From the NCBI RefSeq assembly GCF_016031635.1, contig NZ_JACEGD010000004.1, positions 186,001-250,000 on the forward strand: DNA of 64,000 bases, in the 5' to 3' direction. Each line of letters starts with the position of its first letter. Positions within the stretch are counted from its first letter, which is position 1. This DNA comes from Bradyrhizobium diversitatis. GTDB taxonomy: Bacteria > Pseudomonadota > Alphaproteobacteria > Rhizobiales > Xanthobacteraceae. Both the position numbers and the translations under genes were made by a program. Shown one piece after another: positions 47,159-55,288 of the stretch. Under the pieces are notes generated by a model. That model saw only the letters and a program-made list of their open reading frames with translations. It was not told the DNA's origin and ran no database searches.

Positions 47159-47650
47159 TCAACCGATCACCTGGGAGCCGATAAAGCGCATGAATGGCCT
47201 TTGACCATCGGCGCCGAACAGCACGACCGTGTAAGGCTCCGGCTTGCCGCCTTCCATCCCGGGCGATCCGACCGGCATGCCCGGCACAGCGAGCCCTTTC
47301 GCAATGGGGCGCTCCGAGAGGAGGCGCCGCACGGCTGCGGCCGGCACATGTCCCTCGATGAGATAGCCTGCGACTTCCGCCGTGTGACACGCGGCCAGGT
47401 CCGAGGGGATGCCGAGACGATTCCGAACCGCGTCGAGATCGGCAGTCTCCTCCACCTGGACGACAAATCCTGCGTCCCGGAGATGCTGCACCCAGCCCGC
47501 GCAACAGCCGCAGCTCGGATCCCTATGCACCGTGACGGTCGTTTCTCCGGCCGGCGCCGCAACGGCAGGCCTGGCAAGGACTGCCGCCGCTGCCGCCGCC
47601 ATCAGCCCTGCAAGCGACCGACGGGTCATCACATGTCCGCGTTCCCTCAT
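47159..47650 (-). CDS. DUF411 metal-binding protein
   Basis: The protein has 163 residues from the ATG at 47650 (AGGA upstream); an alternative ATG at 47629 would shorten the N-terminus. A Tat-like or Sec signal peptide (TRRSLAGLMAAAAAAVLA) is followed by the DUF411 fold with HRDPSCGCCAGWVQHL and later CHTAEVAGYLIEGHVP. Cysteines and histidines in these motifs are thought to bind copper or other soft metals. It lies 37 bases after the methyltransferase gene in the metal operon. Confidence 0.85.
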   Translation of the reverse strand: MRERGHVMTRRSLAGLMAAAAAAVLARPAVAAPAGETTVTVHRDPSCGCCAGWVQHLRDAGFVVQVEETADLDAVRNRLGIPSDLAACHTAEVAGYLIEGHVPAAAVRRLLSERPIAKGLAVPGMPVGSPGMEGGKPEPYTVVLFGADGQRPFMRFIGSQVIG

Positions 47651-47687
47651 CTTCGGATTCCTTTCCTCATCGCTGAATCTCAAGGCA

Positions 47688-48299
47688 TCAACGGGGGCTC
47701 GCCTGGCCCTCGTACATGAACGTCATGGGCTTCAGCCCGTTCATATAGCCGGTGCGCATCTCGTCGATGCGAAAGCCGTTCCGGGTCAAGACGTCAGCGA
47801 TGTCCCGGTTGAGATGGCAACCGCCCGAGATGCGCATCCATGCGGGCGTCAGGCGATCCTGCCACCAGCGCACGCGCGGTTCGGGTGCGCGGCCATGCTC
47901 GACGAAGACCAGCTTCCCTCCCGGTTTCAGCACACGCCGCGCCTCCGTCATCGCGCGATCGACGTCCGGAATGCTGCACATGGTCCAGGTCGTCAGGACC
48001 GTGTCGATGCTGCGGTCCTCGATCGGCATAGCCTCGGCCGAAGCTTCAACGAGATCGACCGGAGTGTCCGGATGTGGCGCGCATCGCGCCATTTCGAGAA
48101 GCCTTGGAGCGGGCTCGAGCGCCACAAGCTGCGTCACCGTAGCTCCGTAGAACGGCAGGTTGCGGCCGGACCCGACGCCGATCTCGAGGACCCGACCCTG
48201 GGCCGCGCGGGCCGCACGCTGCCGGTAGGGCGCAAGTTCCTTGTTCCGCATCGCAAGGTCGCAAAGCCGTGGCAGAATGACGTCGTTATAGAAGCCCAT
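47688..48299 (-). CDS. Class I SAM-dependent methyltransferase in the metal operon
   Basis: The protein has 203 residues from the ATG at 48299 (GGAG eight bases upstream); a start at 48368 would add a hydrophobic stretch of 23 residues. The SAM-binding motif LEIGVGSGRNLPFYG and motif II-III (WTMCSIPDVDRAMTEARRVL, KPGGKLVFVEHG) are typical of Methyltransf_11 (UbiE-like). Substrate unknown. Methyltransferases of this kind occur next to metal or arsenic genes elsewhere; here it sits between CusA and DUF411. Confidence 0.88.
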   Translation of the reverse strand: MGFYNDVILPRLCDLAMRNKELAPYRQRAARAAQGRVLEIGVGSGRNLPFYGATVTQLVALEPAPRLLEMARCAPHPDTPVDLVEASAEAMPIEDRSIDTVLTTWTMCSIPDVDRAMTEARRVLKPGGKLVFVEHGRAPEPRVRWWQDRLTPAWMRISGGCHLNRDIADVLTRNGFRIDEMRTGYMNGLKPMTFMYEGQASPR

Positions 48300-48407
48300 G
48301 CGCGCATCTCCTGGCATCGCCGTCCCCAATATTAGCGCGGTGACGACCAATGCGGCGATCAATTCCATCGCCCCGCCATTTCTGACAGCCGTTCAACATG
48401 ACTGACC

Positions 48408-51400
48408 TCATTCGGCAGACTGCAGCACCCGCAATCTCGGACCGATCGGCTCTGACATTTCGGTCGGTTGTCCCTTGTCCTCGGACTCGGGCGGCAGTTG
48501 GAAGCCCTTGACCAGCCCGAAGATCGCCGGGATCACGATCAGCGTCAGCAGCGTCGACGACGTCATCCCGCCGATCATCGGCACCGCGATGCGCTGCATG
48601 ATCTCCGACCCGGTGCCGGTGCTCCACATGATCGGCAACAGGCCCGCCATGATGGCGACCACCGTCATCATCTTGGGACGGACGCGCTCGACGGCGCCCT
48701 CCATGATGGCCTCGTGGAGATCGCGCCGGGTGAAGGCCCTGCCCTCGGCGCTGCGCTTCGCCTTCAGCTCGGCCAGCGCGTGCTCGAGGTAGATCAGCAT
48801 CACGACGCCGGTCTCGGCGGCGACACCGGCGAGCGCAATGAAGCCGACCGCGACGGCGACCGACAGGTTGAAGCCGAGCCACCACATCATCCAGATGCCG
48901 CCGACCAGCGCGAAGGGCAGCGACAGCATCACGATGAGCGTCTCGGTCATGGCCCCGAAGTTCAGGTACAGCAGCAGGAAGATGATCGTGAGTGTCACCG
49001 GAACGACGATCTTCAGGCGGGCGGCGGCGCGCTGGAGATATTCGTACTGACCGCTCCAGACCACGTAGTATCCGGGCGGAAACTGGATGCTGTCCGACAC
49101 CGCGCGTTGCGCATCGGCGACGTAGCTGCCGATGTCGCGATCGCGGATGTCGACGTAGACGTAGGTCGCAAGCTGGCCGTTCTCGGTCCGGATCGAGGTC
49201 GGCCCCCGCGCCGGCTCGACCTTCGCGACCTCGCCGAGCGGCACCGCGCCGCCCGCCGGCATCGGCACCAGGATGTCGCTGGCGATGGCCTTCGGATTGT
49301 CGCGCAGATCGCGCGGATAGCGCATGTTCACCGTGAACCGCTGCCGCCCCTCCACCGTCGTCGTCACCGTCTGGCCGCCGAGCGCGGCCGCGATGGTGTC
49401 CTGGACGTCCTGGATCAGGATGCCATAGCGGGCCAGCGCCTCGCGATCCGGGACGATCTCGAGATAGTAGCCGCCGATACCGCGCTCGGCGTAAGCCGAG
49501 GACGTGCCCGGGACGGCCTTGATCACCCGCTCGACCTGCTTCGCCAGCCGGTCGATCTCGACGAGGTCGGTGCCCATCACCTTGACCCCGACAGGCGTGC
49601 GGATGCCGGTGGACAGCATGTCGATACGCGCCTTGATCGGCATGGTCCAGGCGTTGGAGACGCCCGGAAACTGCAGCGCCTTGTCCATCTCCGCGACCAG
49701 GCCGTCGACGGTGACGCCGGGGCGCCACTGCTCCTTCGGCTTCAGGTTGACCACCGTCTCGAACATCTCGGTCGGCGCCGGATCGGTCGCGGTCGCCGCC
49801 CGTCCCGCCTTGCCGTAGACCGATTCGACCTCCGGGAACGACTTGATGATGCGGTCCTGGGTCTGCATCAGCTCGGCCGCCTTGGTCACGGAGATGCCGG
49901 GTAGCGTCGTCGGCATGTAGAGCAGCGTGCCCTCGTTCAGCGTCGGCATGAACTCGGTGCCGAGCTGCCGCGCCGGCCAGATCGTGACGGCGAGCACGAC
50001 CAGCGAGGCCAGGATCACTAGCGTCTTGGCACGCAGCACGCCCTTGATGACCGGGCGGTAGATCCAGATCAGGAAGCGGTTGATGACGTTCCTGTGCTCC
50101 GGCACGATCCTGCCGCGGACGAAGATCACCATCAGCGCCGGCACCAGGGTGACGGACAGCAGGGCCGCAGCAGCCATCGCGAAGGTTTTCGTGAACGCCA
50201 ACGGACTGAACAGCCGCCCTTCCTGCGATTCCAGCGTGAAGATCGGCATGAACGACACGGTGATGATCAGCAGGCTGAAGAACAGCGCAGGGCCGACCTC
50301 GGAGGCCGCGTCGATCAGGATCTGGACGCGCGACTGATCGGGCTTGGCGCGTTCGAGGTGCTTGTGGGCGTTCTCGATCATGACGATCGCGGCATCCACC
50401 ATGGCACCGATCGCAATCGCGATGCCCCCCAGGCTCATGATGTTCGATCCCAGTCCCAGCAACTTCATGGCGCCGAATGCCATCAGCACGCCGACCGGCA
50501 GCATCAGGATCGCGACCAGCGCGCTGCGGACATGGAGCAGGAACACGATGCAGACGAGCGCGACCACGATGCTCTCCTCGAACAGCGTGTGCTTGAGCGT
50601 ATCGATGGCCGCATAGATCAGGCCCGAGCGATCGTAGACCGGGACGATCTCGACCGATTTCGGCAGGCTGCTCGCGATCTCCTCGAATCGCTTCTTGACG
50701 TTCTCGATCACGTCGAGGGCGTTGACGCCGAAACGCTGCAATACGATGCCGCTTGCGACCTCGCCTTCGCCGTTCAGCTCGGCGATGCCGCGCCGCTCGT
50801 CCGGCCCGAGCTCGACTTTGGCGACGTCCCGGAGCAGCACCGGCGTGCCATTGCTCCTCTTCAGGACGATGTTGCCGAGATCGTTGACGCTCTTGACGTA
50901 GCCCTTGCCGCGAATGACGTATTCGAACTCCGACAGCTCGACCGTGCGTCCGCCGACGTCGGCGTTGCTGGCGCGGATCGCCTCCCGGATCTTCTGCATG
51001 CTGATGCCGCGATCGCGCATCCGCTGCGGATCGAGCACAACGTTGTATTGCTTGACGAAGCCGCCGATGCTGGCGACCTCGGCGACGCCTTCCGCCTTGG
51101 CGAGGGCGAATTTCAGGTTCCAGTCCTGGATGGTGCGCGTGTCGGCGAGGTTCAATTCCTTCGATATCACGGCGTATTGGTAGACCCAGCCGACGCCCGT
51201 CGCATCGGGCCCGATGGTCGGGCTGACGCCGGCGGGAAGCCTGGACGACGCGCCGTTCAGGAACTCCATGACGCGCGAGCGCGCCCAATAGATGTCGGTG
51301 CCGTCCTCGAAGATCACGTAGACGAACGACACGCCGAAGAAGGAGAAGCCGCGCACCACCTTCGATTTCGGCACGGTCAGCATCGCCGTCGTCAAGGGAT

Positions 51401-51599
51401 AAGTGACCTGGTCTTCGATCACCTGCGGCGCCTGGCCGGGATACTCGGTGTAGACGATGACCTGCGTGTCGGAGAGGTCGGGGATCGCGTCCAGCGGCAA
51501 ATGAAGCAGCGCGTAGAAGCCGGCGGCGGCTGCAAAGCCGGTGCCGAACAGCACCAGCAGCAGGTTGCGCGCCGACCAGGCGATGATGCGGGTGATCAT
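48408..51599 (-). CDS. cusA: CusA/CzcA-type heavy-metal RND efflux pump
   Basis: The protein has 1063 residues with 12 transmembrane helices and two large periplasmic domains. Diagnostic segments are LDAIPDLSDTQVIVYTEYPG near the N-terminus and SLGGIAIAIGAMVDAAIVMI in TM4 with the proton-relay Asp. It exports Cu(I)/Ag(I) or other divalent ions from periplasm or cytoplasm with proton antiport. Its start overlaps the CusB stop by four bases, so the two are coupled. No outer-membrane factor gene is in the window. Confidence 0.93.
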   Translation of the reverse strand: MITRIIAWSARNLLLVLFGTGFAAAAGFYALLHLPLDAIPDLSDTQVIVYTEYPGQAPQVIEDQVTYPLTTAMLTVPKSKVVRGFSFFGVSFVYVIFEDGTDIYWARSRVMEFLNGASSRLPAGVSPTIGPDATGVGWVYQYAVISKELNLADTRTIQDWNLKFALAKAEGVAEVASIGGFVKQYNVVLDPQRMRDRGISMQKIREAIRASNADVGGRTVELSEFEYVIRGKGYVKSVNDLGNIVLKRSNGTPVLLRDVAKVELGPDERRGIAELNGEGEVASGIVLQRFGVNALDVIENVKKRFEEIASSLPKSVEIVPVYDRSGLIYAAIDTLKHTLFEESIVVALVCIVFLLHVRSALVAILMLPVGVLMAFGAMKLLGLGSNIMSLGGIAIAIGAMVDAAIVMIENAHKHLERAKPDQSRVQILIDAASEVGPALFFSLLIITVSFMPIFTLESQEGRLFSPLAFTKTFAMAAAALLSVTLVPALMVIFVRGRIVPEHRNVINRFLIWIYRPVIKGVLRAKTLVILASLVVLAVTIWPARQLGTEFMPTLNEGTLLYMPTTLPGISVTKAAELMQTQDRIIKSFPEVESVYGKAGRAATATDPAPTEMFETVVNLKPKEQWRPGVTVDGLVAEMDKALQFPGVSNAWTMPIKARIDMLSTGIRTPVGVKVMGTDLVEIDRLAKQVERVIKAVPGTSSAYAERGIGGYYLEIVPDREALARYGILIQDVQDTIAAALGGQTVTTTVEGRQRFTVNMRYPRDLRDNPKAIASDILVPMPAGGAVPLGEVAKVEPARGPTSIRTENGQLATYVYVDIRDRDIGSYVADAQRAVSDSIQFPPGYYVVWSGQYEYLQRAAARLKIVVPVTLTIIFLLLYLNFGAMTETLIVMLSLPFALVGGIWMMWWLGFNLSVAVAVGFIALAGVAAETGVVMLIYLEHALAELKAKRSAEGRAFTRRDLHEAIMEGAVERVRPKMMTVVAIMAGLLPIMWSTGTGSEIMQRIAVPMIGGMTSSTLLTLIVIPAIFGLVKGFQLPPESEDKGQPTEMSEPIGPRLRVLQSAE

Positions 51600-53017
51600 T
51601 TGTGCTCTCCCGTCGCATGGCCCGCGTCGGAGGCCTGAGGAGCAGCCTCGGCGAAGCCCTTGAGCGCGGACTTCAGATTGCTCTCCGCATCGATCAGGAA
51701 GTTGGCGGATGTGACCACGGCCTCGCCGTCGGCAAGGCCGTCCCGCACCTCGATGTAGCCGCCGCCGCGCCGCCCGAGCTTCACCTCGCGCGGCTCGAAA
51801 CGCCCGTCCCCCTTGTCGACGAGAACGGCCTGGCGCGTGCCGGTGTCGAGCACCGAGCTATCCTGGATCGCCAGGACCGGCGCGCCATCTGCCGTGTCGA
51901 TGTCGGCATCGACATACATGTCCGGCAGCAGCGCCGCGTCGGGATTGGCGAGCTCGACCCGGACGCGGACCGTCCGGGTTTCGCGGTTCACCTGCGGATA
52001 GATCACGGCGATCCTGCCGGTGAAGGCTCGGCCGGGAAAGCTGCGCGCGCGCACCGTAACGGACTGCCCCACCGCGATGTTGCCGAGATCGCGCTCGGCA
52101 ACGTCGACCAGCGCCCACACCAGCGAGATGTCCGCGATCCGGAACAGCACGTCGCCGGGATTGGCGCGCATGCCTTCGATCGCGTTGCGCTCAAGCACGA
52201 TTCCGTCGCGCGGCGCCGCCCAGTGGATGGTGACGGGCGCGACGCGCGTCTTCTCCATCTCGGCGATGACCTGCTCGGGGACGTCGAGATTGACCAGCCG
52301 TTGCCGCGAGCCGCGGCCGTACACCTCGACACCGCCCACTGTCTTCGAGGTGATCGTCGCAAGATATTCCGCCGCCGCGGACGCGACCGCCGAACTATAG
52401 ATCTCCATCAGCGGCTGGCCGGCCTTCACGCGGGTGCCGGTGGTGACGTCCGCGATCTTCTGCACGAAGCTCTCGGCGCGCATCGCGATCACCGAGACGC
52501 GGCGCTCGTCCAGCTGGATCGTGCCGGGCGCCTTCACCAGCACCCGGATCGACCGCCGCTCAGCCGGCTCGGACTTCACGCCGGTGCGCTGGATTTTTCC
52601 GGGCGACAGCTTCACCGTCCCATCATCGAAGTCGTCGCCCTCGTAGACGGGAATGTAGTTCATCCCCATCGGATCCTTCTTCGGCACGGGCGAGGTGTCG
52701 GGCAGCCCCATGGGATTGCGGTAGTAGAGGATTTTTCGCGACGCGGCCGCCTGCGATGGCTTCGGCTCTGCAGGGGCTGCCTGATCGTCATCGTAGACCG
52801 GCAGATAGTCCCGCCCGCGGTCATCCTTCCTTGGACCGGCCGACCAGAGCGGCGCGCCGCCCGGATCGCGGAAATAAAGCGGCGTTCGGGCGCCGCCTTC
52901 CGTGGCCGAGACGACCGCGGCATGGACGGACGAGCGTCCGTCGGTCATGAGCCAGGAGCCGCCCAGGGCCAGGCTGCCAGTGAGCGCGAGTGCGGTGAGA
53001 AGACGGAGCGTGTTCAT
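51596..53017 (-). CDS. cusB: CusB-type RND periplasmic adaptor with two heavy-metal-binding repeats
   Basis: The protein has 473 residues. A signal or membrane segment (1-30) is followed by two related ~35-residue motifs: LYFRDPGGAPLWSAGPRKDD and YYRNPMGLPDTSPVPKKDPM. Both look like heavy-metal-binding domains (HMBD) that lack most cysteines; the second retains Met residues and the first has lost them. The adaptor body (barrel-sandwich with VKAGQPLMEIYSSAVASAAA and later AVLVDKGDGRFEPREVKLG) follows. It bridges CusA to an outer-membrane channel. It lies 79 bases after the FixH-like gene. Confidence 0.92.
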   Translation of the reverse strand: MNTLRLLTALALTGSLALGGSWLMTDGRSSVHAAVVSATEGGARTPLYFRDPGGAPLWSAGPRKDDRGRDYLPVYDDDQAAPAEPKPSQAAASRKILYYRNPMGLPDTSPVPKKDPMGMNYIPVYEGDDFDDGTVKLSPGKIQRTGVKSEPAERRSIRVLVKAPGTIQLDERRVSVIAMRAESFVQKIADVTTGTRVKAGQPLMEIYSSAVASAAAEYLATITSKTVGGVEVYGRGSRQRLVNLDVPEQVIAEMEKTRVAPVTIHWAAPRDGIVLERNAIEGMRANPGDVLFRIADISLVWALVDVAERDLGNIAVGQSVTVRARSFPGRAFTGRIAVIYPQVNRETRTVRVRVELANPDAALLPDMYVDADIDTADGAPVLAIQDSSVLDTGTRQAVLVDKGDGRFEPREVKLGRRGGGYIEVRDGLADGEAVVTSANFLIDAESNLKSALKGFAEAAPQASDAGHATGEHK

Positions 53018-53096
53018 CGCCAGATTCTGCGCGCCTCGGGTGCGCGTCCATGTGAATGGGAGAGAGAAGTTCGGGCGCCATCCGGCGCCCGAAGGC

Positions 53097-53489
53097 TCAC
53101 TTCGTCGCCTTGACGATGACCTTGCCGGTGACCGTGTCAGGCTCGCCCTGCACCTTCGCCGAGAGCGTGACCTGATAGCGGCCGGCCATCGGCAGGTCCG
53201 TCTTGAAGGCGTAGACGCCCGGCTCCTTGGACGGCAACAGCGCCACGGCCGACTCCATCTCGGCCATGCCGTCCGGCGCCATGTCGACGCGCGTCTTGAA
53301 GATGACGGCATCCGCAACCGGCTTGCCGGTCTGCTTGTTGGTCAAGCGAACGGCGAGCGTGACGTCGTCGCCCTTCTTCATCTCGGGATTGACCGGCTCG
53401 AACGCGTAATCGCCGGCACCCGCCATCGCGGCCGTTGCGGCGAGCGAAAGGGTGGCGGCAACAGCCGCGGTGCTGAATTTGGAAAGCAT
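53097..53489 (-). CDS. FixH/YtkA-like exported protein
   Basis: The protein has 130 residues with a signal peptide (SKFSTAAVAATLSLAATAAM). The beta-rich body (FEPVNPEMKKGDDVTLAVRL, VYAFKTDLPMAGRYQVTLSA) matches the YtkA/FixH-like Ig fold found in copper-handling clusters. It contains several methionines but no Cys. Probable role as a periplasmic metal carrier; second gene of the operon. Confidence 0.8.
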   Translation of the reverse strand: MLSKFSTAAVAATLSLAATAAMAGAGDYAFEPVNPEMKKGDDVTLAVRLTNKQTGKPVADAVIFKTRVDMAPDGMAEMESAVALLPSKEPGVYAFKTDLPMAGRYQVTLSAKVQGEPDTVTGKVIVKATK

Positions 53490-53591
53490 TGTCCTGTCCT
53501 CATGAATTGATCTTCCGCCGTGACGCATGAAGCGCGCACGTCAGTCATCGTCGCGCGCAGGCGTGCCGCACGCGTCGTTGGCTTGGCGAGA

Positions 53592-53957
53592 TCAGATTCG
53601 AGGAGGCCGGAAGGGAGGGCTGCCGCCGAGGAAAGAGACGACCTGGTCGGCGGGAATGGCGGTTTTCCCCGCCCCTACGGCGAGGAATTCGAAAGCCAGG
53701 GGACGGACGTCTGCGAGCGCGGTGGCGTTCCCGACACAGCAGAAGCCCATCCCGCACTTGTAGCCGGCGGTGTCGGAGCCCGTTCCCTTCATGTCGGGAC
53801 AACAATCGTCCATCGACATATCGCCGTCGCCGCTCATGACCATGGCCGCGTGCATGTCGCCCGACGCCACGGCGAGGCCAGAAGCGGACGCGCCAGCCGG
53901 CAGCATCGCCAGGGATAGGGCGATGGCGAATGCCAGGATGGTACGGACGATCCGCAT
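53592..53957 (-). CDS. Met/Cys-rich exported protein, first gene of the metal operon
   Basis: The protein has 121 residues with a signal peptide (MRIVRTILAFAIALSLAMLP). The middle is rich in Met, Asp and Cys (DMHAAMVMSGDGDMSMDDCC, PDMKGTGSDTAGYKCGMGFC), residues typical of Cu(I)/Ag(I) binding. It resembles the small copper-regulon (CopL/DUF2946-like) proteins, but the match is by composition. It probably buffers periplasmic copper. The FNR/FixK-type box lies ~84 bases upstream. Confidence 0.75.
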   Translation of the reverse strand: MRIVRTILAFAIALSLAMLPAGASASGLAVASGDMHAAMVMSGDGDMSMDDCCPDMKGTGSDTAGYKCGMGFCCVGNATALADVRPLAFEFLAVGAGKTAIPADQVVSFLGGSPPFRPPRI

Positions 53958-54034
53958 CAGGATGTGCTTAACCTTTTGGATACTTCTTGGAACCGCGGCT
54001 TGCTTCTAGCATAATCCGCCGCCGAAAGCATTCT

Positions 54035-54048
54035 TTGATCCGGGTCAA
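54035..54048 (-). promoter_or_regulatory. FNR/FixK-type box and class II promoter for the copper operon
   Basis: TTGATCCGGGTCAA has the TTGAT-N4-GTCAA form of a FixK/FNR site. Reading towards the gene at 53957, TATGCT (plus-strand AGCATA, 54008-54013) lies at -13 to -8 if the box is centred at -41.5, predicting a transcript start near 54000. The MFS gene downstream on the other side ends here, so the box serves only the copper operon. Confidence 0.6.
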
Positions 54049-54088
54049 GCATTCGTGAGTGAAGCTCCGATGCATGCCATCGCGCAAG

Positions 54089-55288
54089 CTATGTATGCTC
54101 TCCCCCCGTCGCCTGGGCGTTCTGATCCGCACGAAGCAGCAGAAGCGCGACGAAAGCGGAGACCGAGGCCAGCGCGCTGATCCAGAGTGCGCTGCTGCCG
54201 AAATGCTCCACCATCAGTCCGAGCGCAAGCGGCGCGAAGGCGCCTGTTGCCCTCGACGGCAGCGAGATCATGCCGACCCGCCTGCCGAATCCCGCCGGCC
54301 CGAACAACGCCAGTGGCAGCGTACCACGGGCAATGGTGATGATGCCGTTGCCCGCGCCATACAGCACCGTGAAGGCCGGCGCGAGCCAAGGGCCGCCCGC
54401 GACCAGTGCAAGCACGCCGATCGGATTCATGAGCATGGCAAGCCTTGCCGACAGCAGCGGATGAAACCGGCTGAGCCATCCTGCCTCCAGAAGGCGGGCG
54501 CCGACTTGCGCAGGTCCGACCAATGCTCCTGCGAACAAGGCCTGTGCCGGCGTGGCGCCGAACGCAACCAGCATGGTCGGCAGGATGGCCGAGACTCCGG
54601 AGCTGACGAAGCTTGCCGCCGCAAAAATATACGCCAGCAGCATCATCGCGAAGCTTTCGCTCTGGCGGCCGGAGTGTTGGCTCGCGCCCGTGCCCGGTCG
54701 GGAATCCTGGTTCAATGGAGCGGCACGGGGCAGCGAAAGGTTGAGCGGCAAGGCAAGGCCGATATGGATCACCGCCCATACCTGGCAGGCCGCGCGCCAG
54801 CCGTACTCCGAAGCGAGCCACGTCGTGAGAGGCCAGCCGAGGGTAGAGGCGAAACCGGCGATCAGCGTGATGCCGGTGATCGTTGCTCGCGCATTGGCGC
54901 CGTAGATCCGCGCAAGCGTCGCGAACGCCGCTTCATAGAGGCCCATGCCCATGCCGATCCCGAGCAGGATCCAGGCCGCGATCAGCAGCGCCACGCCATG
55001 GGACACGGAGAGCAGGAGCAAGCCTGCCGCGAAGACGAGGTTCGAGACGGCAAGCAGGCTGCGCCCTCCGAACGTATCGATAGCATGACCGACTCTCGGG
55101 CCGAGCAGGCCGGAGATGACCAGCGCTCCCGACAGCGCGCCGAACAGGTAAGTCGGCGCGAGACCGAGATCGTGCGCAATCGGCGCAGCCAGGATCGCAG
55201 GAAGATAGTAACTCGACGCCCAGGCAATGGTCTGGGCGCTGCCGAGCGCGACGACGACAGCGAACGGGCTCGCAGCGCCTCGGCTCAT
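54089..55288 (-). CDS. MFS exporter of the arsenic island
   Basis: The protein has 399 residues from the ATG at 55288, which overlaps the stop of the flavoprotein gene (ATGA). It has about 12 transmembrane helices and the MFS pattern GPRVGHAIDTFGGRSLLAVS. By position and coupling to an ArsO-like flavoprotein it probably exports an arsenic product, but it could be a generic drug exporter. Confidence 0.82.
   Translation of the reverse strand: MSRGAASPFAVVVALGSAQTIAWASSYYLPAILAAPIAHDLGLAPTYLFGALSGALVISGLLGPRVGHAIDTFGGRSLLAVSNLVFAAGLLLLSVSHGVALLIAAWILLGIGMGMGLYEAAFATLARIYGANARATITGITLIAGFASTLGWPLTTWLASEYGWRAACQVWAVIHIGLALPLNLSLPRAAPLNQDSRPGTGASQHSGRQSESFAMMLLAYIFAAASFVSSGVSAILPTMLVAFGATPAQALFAGALVGPAQVGARLLEAGWLSRFHPLLSARLAMLMNPIGVLALVAGGPWLAPAFTVLYGAGNGIITIARGTLPLALFGPAGFGRRVGMISLPSRATGAFAPLALGLMVEHFGSSALWISALASVSAFVALLLLRADQNAQATGGEHT

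Noticed and set aside
48468..51638. Plus-strand frames of ~480-510 residues antisense to cusA
   Set aside because: Shadow frames of the RND pump; His/Arg/Asp-biased composition and no family features.
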